A stretch of DNA of 64,000 bases from Petrolisthes cinctipes (lineage: Eukaryota > Arthropoda > Malacostraca > Decapoda > Porcellanidae). The translations under genes and the position numbers were made by a program. How positions within the stretch are numbered: the stretch's first letter is position 1; every line of letters begins with the position of its first letter. Below are positions 45,435 through 57,788 of this stretch, one piece after another. The notes beneath the pieces are model-generated. The model saw only the letters and a list, made by a program, of their open reading frames with translations. It made no database searches and was not told the DNA's origin. Location: assembly GCA_033782935.1 (NCBI GenBank), contig JAWQEG010000377.1, positions 372,001 through 436,000 of the forward strand, written 5' to 3'.

Positions 45435-46091
45435 AGAGTATTTTCAAAATTCAGGCCCAAAACATGCTGAAAATCGATATTTTTGGTGCCCAAAGTCAAT
45501 ATGTGCATGTATCTTCTGTACCCGTTTATATCTCAAATTCAGGCTCAAAACACCCGAAAATTCAATATTTTGGGGTCCCAGAAGCAATCTGTACAGTGCT
45601 AGAATATTTTCAAAATATAGGCTAAAAACATGCTAAAAATCGATCTTTTAGGTGCCAAAAAGTCGATATCTCAAATTTAGTCCCAAAACACCCGAAAATT
45701 CGATATTTAGGGGTCCCAGAAGCGATCTGTACATGCCTACTCCGTGTTAGAGTATTTTCAAAATACATGCTCAAAACATACTGAAAATCGATCTTTTAGG
45801 TGCACAAAAGTCGATATGTGCATGCATCTTCAGTACCCGTTTATATCTCAAATTCAGGCTCAAAACACCCGAAAATTCAATATTTTGGGGTCCCAGAAGC
45901 AATCTGTACATGCCTACTCAGTGTTAGAGTATTTTCAAAATACAGGCCCAAAACATGCTGAAAATCGATATTTTTGGTGCCCAAAGTCAATATGTGCATG
46001 TATCTTCTGTACCCGTTTATATCTGAAATTCAGGCTCAAAACACCCGAAAATTCAATATTTTGGGGTCCCAGAAGCAATCTGTACAGTGCT
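45435..46091 (+). repeat. 667 bp tandem duplication, copy 2
   Basis: It contains A1 (166), B1, C and an A1/A2 unit, with GTGTCAGAG at its start. Later differences are CAAATTTAGTCCC in B1 and TTTTAGGTGCAC in C, where copy 1 has TTTTAAGTGCAC. Confidence 0.82.
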
Positions 46092-46239
46092 AGAATATTT
46101 TCAAAATATAGGCTAAAAACATGCTAAAAATCGATCTTTTAAGTGATAAAAAGTCGATATCTCAAATTCAGTCCCAAAACACCCGAAAATTCGATATTTA
46201 GGGGTCCCAGAAGCGATCTTTACATGCCTACTCCGTGTT

Positions 46240-47231
46240 AGAGTATTTTCAAAATACATGCTCAAAACATACTGAAAATCGATCTTTTAGGTGCACAAAA
46301 GTCGATATGTGCATGCATCTTCAGTACCCGTTTATATCTCAAATTCAGGCTCAAAACACCCGAAAATTCAATATTTTGGGGTCCCAGAAGCAATCTGTAC
46401 ATGCCTACTCAGTGTTAGAGTATTTTCAAAATACAGGCCCAAAACATGCTGAAAATCGATATTTTAGATGCCCAAAGTCAATATGTGCATGTATCTTCTG
46501 TACTCGTTTATATCTCAAATTCAGGCTCAAAACACCCGAAAATTCAAAATTTTGGGTTTCCAGAAGCAATCTGTACATGCCTACACAGTGCTAGAATATT
46601 TTCAAAATATAGGCTAAAAACATGCTAAAAATCGACATTTTAGGTGCCAAAAAATCGATATCTCAAATTCAGTCCCAAAACACCCGAAAATTCGATATTT
46701 AGAGGTCCCAGAAGGTATCTGTACATGCTTACTCCGTGTTAGAGTATTTTCAAAATACAGGCCAAAAACATACTGAAAATCGATCTTTTAGGTGCCCAAA
46801 AGTCGATATGTGCATGCATCTTCTGTACCCGTTTATATCTCAAATTCTGGCCCTAAACACCCGAAAATTCGATATTTTGGGGTCCCAGAAGCGATCTGTA
46901 CATGCCTACTCCGTGTTAGAGTATTTTCAAAATTCAGGCCCAAAACATGCTGAAAATCGATATTTTTGGTGCCCAAAGTCAATATGTGCATGTATCTTCT
47001 GTACCCGTTTATATCTCAAATTCTGGCTCAAAACACCCGAAAATTCAATATTTTGGGGTCCCAGAAGCAATCTGTACAGTGCTAGAATATTTTCAAAATA
47101 TAGGCTAAAAACATGCTAAAAATCGATCTTTTAGGTGCCAAAAAGTCGATATCTCAAATTCAGTCCTAAAACACCCGAAAATTCGATATTTAGGGGTCCC
47201 AGAAGCGATCTGTACATGCCTACTCCGTGTT
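46240..47231 (+). repeat. Hexameric higher-order repeat, 992 bp
   Basis: The order is C, A2, B2, D, A1 (166), B1. A2 carries CAAAATTTTGGGTTTCC in its second half, a variant related to the copies at 25432, 31653, 52135 and 52636. Confidence 0.86.
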
Positions 47232-47908
47232 AGAGTATTTTCAAAATACATGCTCAAAACATACTGAAAATCGATCTTTTAGGTGCACAAAAGTCGATAT
47301 GTGCATGCATCTTCAGTACCCGTTTATATCTCAAATTCAGGCTCAGAACACCCGAAAATTCAATATTTTGGGGTCCCAGAATCAATCTGTACATGCCTAC
47401 TCAGTGTTAGAGTATTTTCAAAATACAGGCCCAAAACATGCTGAAAATCGATATTTTAGATGCCCAAAGTCAATATGTGCATGTATCTTCTGTACCCGTT
47501 TATATCTCAAATTCAGGCTCAAAACACCCGAAAATTCAATATTTTGGGGTCCCAGAAGCAATCTGTACATGCCTACTCAGTGCTAGAATATTTTCAAAAT
47601 ATAAGCTAAAAACATGCTAAAAATCGATCTTTTAGGTGCCAAAAAGTCGATATCTCAAATTCTGGCCCTAAACACCAGAAAATTCGATATTTAGAGGTCC
47701 CAGAAGGTATCTGTACATGCCTACTCCGTGTTAGAGTATTTTCAAAATTCAGGCCCAAAACATGCTAAAAATCGATATTTTTGGTGCCTAAAGTCAATAT
47801 GTGCATGTATCTTCTGTACCCGTTTATATCTCAAATTCAGGCTCAAAACACCCGAAAATTCAATATTTTGGGGTCCCAGAAGCAATCTGTACATGCCTAC
47901 TCAGTGCT

Positions 47909-49550
47909 AGAATATTTTCAAAATATAGGCTAAAAACATGCTAAAAATCGACATTTTAGGTGCCAAAAAATCGATATCTCAAATTCAGTCCCAAAACACC
48001 CGAAAATTCGATATTTAGAGGTCCCAGAAGGAATCTGCACATGCCTACTCCGGGTTAGAGTACTTTCAATATACAGGCCAAAAACATACTGAAAATCGAT
48101 CTTTTAGGTGCCCAAAAGTCGATATGTGCATGCATCTTCTGTACCTGTTTATATCTCAAATTCTGGCCCTAAATACCCGAAAACTCGATATTTTGGGGTC
48201 CCAGAAGCGATCTGTACATGCCTACTCCGTGTTAGAGGATTTTCAAAATTCAGGCCCAAAACATGCTGAAAATCGATATTTTTGGTGCCCAAAGTCAATA
48301 TGTGCATGTATCTTCTGTACCCGTTTATATCTCAAATTCAGGCTCAAAACACCCGAAAATTCAATATTTTGGGGTCCCAGAAGCAATCTGTACAGTGCTA
48401 GAATATTTTCAAAATATAAGCTAAAAACATGCTAAAAATCGATCTTTTAGGTGCCAAAAAGTCGATATCTCAAATTCAGTCCCAAAACACCCGAAAATTC
48501 CATATTTAGGGGTCCCAGAAGCTATCTGTACATGCCTACTCCGTGTTAGAGTATTTTCAAAATACATGCTCAAAACATACTGAAAATCGATCTTTTAGGT
48601 GCAAAAAAGTCGATATGTGCATGCATCTTCGGTACCCGTTTATATCTCAAATTCAGGCTCAAAACACCCGAAAATTCAATATTTTGGGGTCCCAGAAGCA
48701 ATCTGTACATGCCTACTCAGTGTTAGAGTATTTTCAAAATACAGGCCCAAAACATGCTGAAAATCGATATTTTACATGCCAAAAGTCAATATGTGCATGT
48801 ATCTTCTGTACCCGTTTACATCTCAAATTCAGGCTCAAAACACCCGAAAATTCAATATTTTGGGGTCCCAGAAGCAATCTGTACATGCCTACACAGTGCT
48901 AGAATATTTTCAAAATATAGGCTAAAAACATGCTAAAAATCGACATTTTAGGTGCCAAAAAATCGATATCTCAAATTCAGTCCCAAAACACCCGAAAATT
49001 CCATATTTAGAGGTCCCAGAAGGTATCTGTACATGCTTACTCCGTGTTAGAGTATTTTCAAAATACAGGACAAAAACATACTGAAAATCGATCTCTTAGA
49101 TGAACAAAAGTCGATATCTCAAATTCAGTCCCAAAACACCCGAAAATTCGATATTTAGGGGTCCCAGAAGCGATCTGTACATGCCTACTCCGTGTTAGAG
49201 TATTTTCAAAATTCAGGCCCAAAACATGCTGAAAATCTATATTTTTGGTGCCCAAAGTCAATATGTGCATGTATCTTCTGTACCCGTTTATATCTCAAAT
49301 TCAGGCTCAAAACACCCGAAAATTCAATATTTTGGGGTCCCAGAAGCAATCTGTACATGTCTTCACAGTGCTAGAATATTTTCAAAATATAGGCTAAAAA
49401 CATGCTAAAAATCGACATTTTAGGTGAAAAAAAATCGATATCTCAAATTCTGTCCCAAAACACCCGAAAATTCGATATTTAGAGGTCCCAGAAGGTATCT
49501 GTACATGCCTAGTCCGTGTTAGAGTATTTTCAGAATACAGGCCAAAAACA
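47909..49550 (+). repeat. Block repeated from 42979-44620, 4930 bp away
   Basis: Eleven consecutive starts share the 4930 bp offset. Shared markers are CCGGGTTAG, CTAAATACCCGAAAACTCG, TACATGCCAAAAGTC, the E unit with TCTTAGATGAACAAAAG, AAAATCTATATTTTTGG and CATGTCTTCACAG. A third partial copy lies at 50327-51151, where one B2 has been lost so that A2 meets E directly. Confidence 0.88.
49049..49196 (+). repeat. Class E short monomer, AGATGAAC subtype
   Basis: Copy of 44119 at an offset of 4930 bp. It shows ACACCCGAAAATTCG where the first copy has ACACCCAAAAATTCG. Confidence 0.88.
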
Positions 49551-50326
49551 TAATGAAAATCGATCTTTTAGGTGCCCAAAAGTCGATATGTGCATGCATC
49601 TTCTATACCCGTTTATATCTCAAATTCAGGCTCAAAACACCCGAAAATTCAATATTTTGGGGTCCCAGAAGCAATCTGTACAGTGCTAGAATATTTTCAA
49701 AATATAGGCTAAAAACATGCTAAAAATCGATCTTTTAGGTGCCAAAAAGTCGATATCTCAAATTCAGTCCCAAAACACCCGAAAATTCGATATTTAGGGG
49801 TCCCAGAAGCGATCTGTACATGCCTACTCCGTGTTAGAGTATTTTCAAAATACATGCTCAAAACATACTGAAAATCGATCTTTTAGGTGCACAAAAGTTG
49901 ATATGTGCATGCAACTTCAGTACCCGTTTATATCTCAAATTCAGGCTCAAAACACCCGAAAATTCAATATTTTTGGGTCCCAGAAGCAATCTGTACATGC
50001 CTACTCAGTGTTAGAGTATTTTCAAAATACAGGCCCAAAACATGCTGAAAATCGATATTTTAGATGCCCAAAGTCAATATGTGCATGTATCTTCTGTACT
50101 CGTTTATATCTCAAATTCAGGCTCAAAACACCCGAAAATTCAATATTTTGGGGTCCCAGAAGCAATCTGTACAGTGCTAGAATATTTTCAAAATATAGGC
50201 TAAAAACATGCTAAAAATCGATCTTTTAGGTGCCAAAAAGTCGATATCTCAAATTCAGTCCCAAAACACCCGAAAATTCCATATTTAGGGGTCCCAGAAG
50301 CGATCTGTACATGCCTACTCCGTGTT

Positions 50327-51151
50327 AGAGTATTTTCAAAATACATGCTCAAAACATACTGAAAATCGATCTTTTAGGTGCACAAAAGTCGATATGTGCA
50401 TGCATCTTCAGTACCCGTTTATATCTCAAATTCAGGCTCAAAACACCCGAAAATTCAATATTTTGGGGTCCCAGAAGCAATCTGTACATGCCTACTCAGT
50501 GTTAGAGTATTTTCAAAATACAGGCCCAAAACATGCTGAAAATCGATATTTTACATGCCAAAAGTCAATATGTGCATGTATCTTCTGTACCCGTTTATAT
50601 CTCAAATTCAGGCTCAAAACACCCGAAAATTCAATATTTTGGGGTCCCAGAAGCAATCTGTACATGCCTACACAGTGCTAGAGTATTTTCAAAATACAGG
50701 ACAAAAACATACTGAAAATCGATCTCTTAGATGAACAAAAGTCGATATCTCAAATTCAGTCCCAAAACACCCGAAAATTCGATATTTAGGGGTCCCAGAA
50801 GCGATCTGTACATGCCTACTCCGTGTTAGAGTATTTTCAAAATTCAGGCCCAAAACATGCTGAAAATCTATATTTTTGGTGCCCAAAGTCAATATGTGCA
50901 TGTATCTTCTGTACCCGTTTATATCTCAAATTCAGGCTCAAAACACCCGAAAATTCAATATTTTGGGGTCCCAGAAGCAATCTGTACATGTCTTCACAGT
51001 GCTAGAATATTTTCAAAATATAGGCTAAAAACATGCTAAAAATCGACATTTTAGGTGCCAAAAAATCGATATCTCAAATTCTGTCCCAAAACACCTGAAA
51101 ATTCGATATTTAGAGGTCCCAGAAGGTATCTGTACATGCCTAGTCCGTGTT
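50327..51151 (+). repeat. Third partial copy of the E-containing block
   Basis: C and A2 lie 1779 bp after their partners at 48548 and 48725, while E, A1 and B2 lie 1631 bp after theirs. The 148 bp drop equals exactly one short monomer (B2). The junction CAGTGCTAGAGTATTTTC shows the exchange happened at the monomer tag. Confidence 0.87.
50680..50827 (+). repeat. Class E short monomer, AGATGAAC subtype
   Basis: Third copy. It follows A2 directly, so its tag is preceded by GTGCT instead of GTGTT. Confidence 0.88.
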
Positions 51152-52959
51152 AGAGTATTTTCAAAATACAGGCCAAAAACATACTGAAAATCGATCTTTT
51201 AGGTGCCCAAAAGTCGATATGTGCATGCATCTTCTGTACCCGTTTATATCTCAAATTCTGGCCCTAAACACCCGAAAAATCGATATTTTGGGGTCCCAGA
51301 AGCGATCTGTACATGCCTACTCCGTGTTAGAGTATTTTCAAAATTCAGGCCCAAAACATGCTGAAAATCGATATTTTTGGTGCCCAAAGTCAATATGTGC
51401 ATGTATCTTCTGTACCCGTTTATATCTCAAATTCAGGCTCAAAACACCCGAAAATTCAATATTTTGGGGTCCCAGAAGCAATCTGTACAGTGCTAGAATA
51501 TTTTCAAAATATAGGCTAAAAACATGCTAAAAATCGATCTTTTAGGTGCCAAAAAGTCGATATCTCAAATTCAGTCCCAAAACACCCGAAAATTCGATAT
51601 TTAGGGGTCCCAGAAGCGATCTGTACATGCCTACTCCGTGTTAGAGTATTTTCAAAATACATGCTCATAACATACTGAAAATCGATCTTTTAGGTGCACA
51701 AAAGTCGATATGTGCATGCATCTTCAGTACCCGTTTATATCTCAAATTCAGGCTCAAAACACCCGAAAATTCAATATTTTGGGGTTCCAGAAGCAATCTG
51801 TACAGTGCTAGAATATTTTCAAAATATAGGCTAAAAACATGCTAAAAATCGATCTTTTAGGTGCCAAAAAGTCGATATCTCAAATTCAGTCCCAAAACAC
51901 CCGAAAATTCGATATTTAGGGGTCCCAGAAGCGATCTGTACATGCCTACTCCGTGTTAAAGTATTTTCAAAATACATGCTCAAAACATACTGAAAATCGA
52001 TCTTTTAGGTGCACAAAAGTCGATATGTGCATGCATCTTCAGTACCCGTTTATATCTCAAATTCAGGCTCAAAACACCCGAAAATTCAATATTTTGGGGT
52101 CCCAGAAGCAATCTGTACATGCTTACTCAGTGTTAGAGTATTTTCAAAATACAGGCCCAAAACATGCTGAAAATCGATATTTTAGATGCCCAAAGTCAAT
52201 ATGTGCATGTATCTTCTGTACTCGTTTATATCTCAAATTCAGGCTCAAAACACCCGAAAATTCAAAATTTTGGGTTCCCAGAAGCAATCTGTACATGCCT
52301 ACACAGTGCTAGAATATTTTCAAAATATAGGCTAAAAACATGCTAAAAATCGACATTTTAGGTGCCAAAAAATCGATATCTCAAATTCAGTCCCAAAACA
52401 CCCGAAAATTCGATATTTAGAGGTCCCAGAAGGTATCTGTACATGCCTACTCCGTGTTAGAGTATTTTCAAAAAACAAGCTCAAAACATACTGAAGATCG
52501 ATCTATTAGGTGCACAAAAGTCGATATGTGCATGCATCTTCAGTACCCATTTATATCTCAAATTCAGGCTCAAAACACCCGAAAATTCAATATTTTGGGG
52601 TCCCAGAAGCAATCTGTACATGCCTACTCAGTGTTAGAGTATTTTCAAAATACAGGCCCAAAACATGCTGAAAATCGATATTTTAGATGCCCAAAGTCAA
52701 TATGTGCATGTATCTTCTGTACCCGTTTATATCTCAAATTCAGGCCCAAAACACCCGAAAATTCAAAATTTTGGGTTCCCAGAAGCAATCTGTACATGCC
52801 TACACAGTGCTAGAATATTTTCAAAATATAGGCTAAAAACATGCTAAAAATCGACATTTTAGGTGCCAAAAAATCGATATCTCAAATTCAGTCCCAAAAC
52901 ACCCGAAAATTCGATATTTAGAGGTCCCAGAAGGTATCTGTACATGCTTACTCCGTGTT

Positions 52960-53638
52960 AGAGTATTTTCAAAATACAGGCCAAAAACATACTGAAAATC
53001 GATCTTTTAGGTGCCCAGAAGTCGATATGTGCATGCATCTTCTGTACCCGTTTATATCTCAAATTCTGGCCCTAAACACCCGAAAATTTGATATTTTGGG
53101 GTCCCAGAAGCGATCTGTACATGCCTACTCCGTGTTAGAGTATTTTCAAAATTCAGGCCCAAAACATACTGAAAATCGATCTTTTAGGTGCACAAAAGTC
53201 GATATGTGCATGCATCTTCAGTACCCGTTTATATCTCAAATTCAGGCTCAAAACACCCGAAAATTCAATATTTTGGGGTCCCAGAAGCAATCTGTACATG
53301 CCTACTCAGTGTTAGAGTATTTTCAAAATACAGGCCCAAAACATGCTGAAAATCGATATTTTAGATGCCCAAAGTCAATATGTGCATGTATCTTCTGTAC
53401 CCGTTTATATCACAAATTCAGGCTCAAAACACCCGAAAATTCAATATTTTGGGGTCCCAGAAGCAATCTGTACATGCCTACACAGTGCTAGAATATTTTC
53501 AAAATATAGGCTAAAAAACATGCTAAAAATCGACATTTTAGGTGCCAAAAAATCGATATCTCAAATTCAGTCCCAAAACACCCGAAAATTCGATATTTAG
53601 AGGTCCCAGAAGGTATCTGTACATGCTTACTCCGTGTT
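52960..53638 (+). repeat. 679 bp tandem duplication, copy 1
   Basis: It contains D, an A1/C chimera, A2 and B2 (149). Private variants are GTGCCCAGAAGTCG, GAAAATTTGATATT, ATATCACAAATTC and GGCTAAAAAACATGC. Confidence 0.92.
53137..53313 (+). repeat. A1/C chimeric monomer, 177 bp
   Basis: It starts AAATTCAGGCCCAAAACAT as A1 and becomes C at ACTGAAAATCGATC with GGTGCACAAAAG and CTTCAGTACC. The same unit is present at 53816-53992. Confidence 0.86.
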
Positions 53639-54317
53639 AGAGTATTTTCAAAATACAGGCCAAAAACATACTGAAAATCGATCTTTTAGGTGCCCAGAAG
53701 TCGATATGTGCATGCATCTTCTGTACCCGTTTATATCTCAAATTCTGGCCCTAAACACCCGAAAATTTGATATTTTGGGGTCCCAGAAGCGATCTGTACA
53801 TGCCTACTCCGTGTTAGAGTATTTTCAAAATTCAGGCCCAAAACATACTGAAAATCGATCTTTTAGGTGCACAAAAGTCGATATGTGCATGCATCTTCAG
53901 TACCCGTTTATATCTCAAATTCAGGCTCAAAACACCCGAAAATTCAATATTTTGGGGTCCCAGAAGCAATCTGTACATGCCTACTCAGTGTTAGAGTATT
54001 TTCAAAATACAGGCCCAAAACATGCTGAAAATCGATATTTTAGATGCCCAAAGTCAATATGTGCATGTATCTTCTGTACCCGTTTATATCACAAATTCAG
54101 GCTCAAAACACCCGAAAATTCAATATTTTGGGGTCCCAGAAGCAATCTGTACATGCCTACACAGTGCTAGAATATTTTCAAAATATAGGCTAAAAAACAT
54201 GCTAAAAATCGACATTTTAGGTGCCAAAAAATCGATATCTCAAATTCAGTCCCAAAACACCCGAAAATTCGATATTTAGAGGTCCCAGAAGGTATCTGTA
54301 CATGCTTACTCCGTGTT
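53639..54317 (+). repeat. 679 bp tandem duplication, copy 2
   Basis: It carries all private variants of copy 1 and I saw no difference between them. The next D at 54318 reverts to GTGCCCAAAAG, so the duplication ends there. Confidence 0.92.
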
Positions 54318-55237
54318 AGAGTATTTTCAAAATACAGGCCAAAAACATACTGAAAATCGATCTTTTAGGTGCCCAAAAGTCGATATGTGCATGCATCTTC
54401 TGTACCCGTTTATATCTCAAATTCTGGCCCTAAACACCCGAAAATTCGATATTTTGGGGTCCCAGAAGCGATCTGTACATGCCTACTCCGTGTTAGAGTA
54501 TTTTCAAAATTCAGGCCCAAAACATGCTGAAAATCGATATTTTTGGTGCCCAAAGTCAATATGTGCATGTATCTTCTGTACCCGTTTATATCTCAAATTC
54601 TGGCTCAAAACACCCGAAAATTCAATATTTTGGGGTCCCAGAAGCAGTCTGTACAGTGCTAGAATATTTTCAAAATATAGGCTAAAAACATGCTAAAAAT
54701 CGATCTTTTAGGTGCCAAAAAGTCGATATCTCAAATTCAGTCCTAAAACACCCGAAAATTCGATATTTAGGGGTCCCAGAAGCGATCTGTACATGCCTAC
54801 TCCGTGTTAGAGTATTTTCAAAATACATGCTCAAAACATACTGAAAATCGATCTTTTAGGTGCACAAAAGTCGATATGTGCATGCATCTTCAGTACCCGT
54901 TTATATCTCAAATTCAGGCTCAGAACACCCGAAAATTCAATATTTTGGGGTCCCAGAATCAATCTGTACATGCCTACTCAGTGTTAGAGTATTTTCAAAA
55001 TACAGGCCCAAAACATGCTGAAAATCGATATTTTAGATGCCCAAAGTCAATATGTGCATGTATCTTCTGTACCCGTTTATATCTCAAATTCAGGCTCAAA
55101 ACACCCGAAAATTCAATATTTTGGGGTCCCAGAAGCAATCTGTACATGCCTACTCAGTGCTAGAATATTTTCAAAATATAAGCTAAAAACATGCTAAAAA
55201 TCGATCTTTTAGGTGCCAAAAAGTCGATATGTGCATG
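54318..55237 (+). repeat. Block repeated from 46741-47660, 7577 bp away
   Basis: D, A1, B1, C, A2 and the start of the next short monomer share a 7577 bp offset. They share the rare variants AAATTCTGGCTCAAAAC, GGCTCAGAACACCC, AGAATCAATCTG and AATATAAGC. The copies part inside the short monomer at GTCGATAT: one continues as CTCAAATT, the other as GTGCATGC. Confidence 0.88.
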
Positions 55238-55338
55238 CATCTTCTGTACCCGTTTATATCTCAAATTCTGGCCCTAAACACCCGAAAATTCGATATTTTG
55301 GGGTACCAGAAGCGATCTGTACATGCCTACTCCGTGTT
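55162..55338 (+). repeat. B1/D chimera, reciprocal of class E, 177 bp
   Basis: It starts as B1 (AATATAAGCTAAAAACATGC, GGTGCCAAAAAGTCGATAT) and then continues with D-type GTGCATGCATCTTCTGTACC to the end. The crossover point is GTCGATAT, the same as in class E, so the two chimeras are the two expected products of one type of exchange. Confidence 0.88.
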
Positions 55339-56143
55339 AGAGTATTTTCAAAATTCAGGCCCAAAACATGCTGAAAATCGATATTTTTGGTGCCCAAAGT
55401 CAATATGTGCATGTATCTTCTGTACCCGTTTATATCTCAAATTCAGGCTCAAAACACCCGAAAATTCAATATTTTGGGGTCCCAGAAGCAATCTGTACAG
55501 TGCTAGAATATTTTCAAAATATAGGCTAAAAACATGCTAAAAATCGATCTTTTAGGTGCCAAAAAGTCGATATCTCAAATTCAGTCCTAAAACACCCGAA
55601 AATTCGATATTTAGGGGTCCCAGAAGCGATCTGTACATGCCTACTCCGTGTTAGAGTATTTTCAAAATACATGCTCAAAACATACTGAAAATCGATCTTT
55701 TAGGTGCACTAAAGTCGATATGTGCATGCATCTTCTGTACCCGTTTATATCTCAAATTCTGGCCCTAAACACCCGAAAATTCGATATTTTGGGGTCCCAG
55801 AAGCGATCTGTACATGCCTACTCCGTGTTAGAGTATTTTCAAAATTCAGGCCCAAAACATGCTGAAAATCGATATTTTTGGTGCCCAAAGTCAATATGTG
55901 CATGTATCTTCTGTACCCGTTTATATCTCAAATTCAGGCTCAAAACACCCGAAAATTCAATATTTTGGGGTCCCAGAAGCAATCTGTACAGTGCTAGAAT
56001 ATTTTCAAAATATAGGCTAAAAACATGCTAAAAATCGATCTTTTAGGTGCCAAAAAGTCGATATCTCAAATTCAGTCCCAAAACACCCGAAAATTCGATA
56101 TTTAGGGGTCCCAGAAGCGATCTATACATGCCTACTCCGTGTT

Positions 56144-56324
56144 AGAGTATTTTCAAAATACATGCTCAAAACATACTGAAAATCGATCTTTTAGGTGCAC
56201 AAAAGTCGATATGTGCATGCATCTTCAGTACCCGTTTATATCTCAAATTCAGGCTCAAAACACCCTTTCGAAAATTCAATATTTTGGGGTCCCAGAAGCA
56301 ATCTGTACATGCCTACTCCGTGTT
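56144..56324 (+). repeat. C monomer with 4 bp insertion (181 bp)
   Basis: CACCCGAAAATTC reads CACCCTTTCGAAAATTC, an insertion of four bases in the otherwise most conserved part of the monomer. It then ends CTCCGTGTT and is followed by A1. Confidence 0.9.
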
Positions 56325-57316
56325 AGAGTATTTTCAAAATTTAGGCCCAAAACATGCTGAAAATCGATATTTTTGGTGCCCAAAGTCAATATGTGCATGT
56401 ATCTTCTGTACCCGTTTATATCTCAAATTCAGGCTCAAAACACCCGAAAATTCAATATTTTGGGGTCCCAAAAGCAATCTGTACATGCCTACTCAGTGCT
56501 AGAATATTTTCAAAATATAGGCTAAAAACATGCTAAAAATCGACATTTTAGGTGCCAAAAAATCGATATCTCAAATTCAGTCCCAAAACACCCGAAAATT
56601 CGATATTTAGATGTCCCAGAAGGAATCTGTACATGCCTACTCCGGGTTAGAGTATTTTCAAAATACAGGCCAAAAACATACTGAAAATCGATCTTTTAGG
56701 TGCCCAAAAGTCGATATGTGCATGCATCTTCAGTACCCGCTTATATCTCAAATTCTGGCCCTAAACACCCGAAAACTCGATATTTTGGGGTCCCAGAAGC
56801 GATCTGTACATGCCTACTCCGTGTTAGAGTATTTTCAAAATTCAGGCCCAAAACATGCTGAAAATCGATATTTTTGGTGCCCAAAGTCAATATGAACATG
56901 TATCTTCTGTACCCGTTTATATCTCAAATTCAGGCTCAAAACACCCGAAAATTCAATATTTTGGGGTCCCAGAAGCAATCTGTACAGTCCTAGAATATTT
57001 TCAAAATATAGGCTAAAAACATGCTAAAAATCGATCTTTTAGGTGCCAAAAAGTCGATATCTCAAATTCAGTCCCAAAACACCCGAAAATTCGATATTTA
57101 GGGGTACCAGAAGCGATCTGTACATGCCTACTCCGTGTTAGAGTATTTTCAAAATACATGCTCAAAACATACTGAAAATCGATCTTTTTGGTGCACAAAA
57201 GTCGATATGTGCATGCATCTTCAGTACCCGTTTATATCTCAAATTCAGGCTCAAAACACCCGAAAATTCAATATTTTGGGGTCCCAGAAGCAATCTGTAC
57301 ATGCCTACTCAGTGTT

Positions 57317-57788
57317 AGAGTATTTTCAAAATACAGGCCCAAAACATGCTGAAAATCGATATTTTACATGCCAAAAGACAATATGTGCATGTATCTTCTG
57401 TACCCGTTTATATCTCAAATTCAGGCTCAAAACACCCGAAAATTCAATATTTTGGGGTCCCAGAAGCAATCTGTACATGCCTACACAGTGCTAGAATATT
57501 TTCAAAATATAGGCTAAAAACATGCTAAAAATCGACATTTTAGGTGCCAAAAAATTGATATCTCAAATTCAGTCCCAAAACACCCGAAAATTCGATATTT
57601 AGAGGTCCCAGAAGGTATCTGTACATGCTTACTCCGTGTTAGAGTATTTTCAAAATACAGGACAAAAACATACTGAAAATCGATCTCTTAGGTGCACAAA
57701 TGTCGATATCTCAAATTCAGTCCCAAAACACCCAAAAATTCGATATTTAGGGGTCCCAGAAGCGATCTGTACATGCCTACTCCGTGTT
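57317..57788 (+). repeat. Block repeated from 32782-33253, 24.5 kb away
   Basis: A2, B2 and E share an offset of 24535 bp. The A2 variant TACATGCCAAAAGACAATATG occurs only at these two places in my reading. E has CTCTTAGGTGCACAAATGTC in both. This is the longest-range private link in the window. Confidence 0.85.
57641..57788 (+). repeat. Class E short monomer, AGGTGCAC subtype
   Basis: Partner of 33106 at 24535 bp. It reads CACCCAAAAATTCG in its second half. Confidence 0.88.

Larger units (their letters stand above)
42979..47908 (+). repeat. Monomer map, region 13
   Basis: Starts and classes: 42979 B2, 43127 D, 43304 A1 (166), 43470 B1, 43618 C, 43795 A2, 43971 B2, 44119 E, 44267 A1, 44443 B2, 44591 D, 44768 A1 (166), 44934 B1, 45082 C, 45259 A2/D, 45435 A1 (166), 45601 B1, 45749 C, 45926 A1/A2 (166), 46092 B1, 46240 C, 46417 A2, 46593 B2, 46741 D, 46918 A1 (166), 47084 B1, 47232 C, 47409 A2, 47585 B/D (148), 47733 A1. 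In 43618-44590 class E takes the place of D within an otherwise hexameric order. Confidence 0.88.
47909..52959 (+). repeat. Monomer map, region 14
   Basis: Starts and classes: 47909 B2, 48057 D, 48234 A1 (166), 48400 B1, 48548 C, 48725 A2, 48901 B2, 49049 E, 49197 A1, 49373 B2, 49521 D/A (167), 49688 B1, 49836 C, 50013 A2 (166), 50179 B1, 50327 C, 50504 A2, 50680 E, 50828 A1, 51004 B2, 51152 D, 51329 A1 (166), 51495 B1, 51643 C (167), 51810 B1, 51958 C, 52135 A2, 52311 B2, 52459 C, 52636 A2, 52812 B2. At 50504/50680 A2 joins E directly with no B2 between. Confidence 0.88.
52960..57139 (+). repeat. Monomer map, region 15
   Basis: Starts and classes: 52960 D, 53137 A1/C, 53314 A2, 53490 B2 (149); repeated as 53639 D, 53816 A1/C, 53993 A2, 54169 B2 (149); then 54318 D, 54495 A1 (166), 54661 B1, 54809 C, 54986 A2, 55162 B1/D (177), 55339 A1 (166), 55505 B1, 55653 C/D, 55830 A1 (166), 55996 B1, 56144 C (181), 56325 A1, 56501 B2, 56649 D, 56826 A1 (166), 56992 B1. 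Confidence 0.88.
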
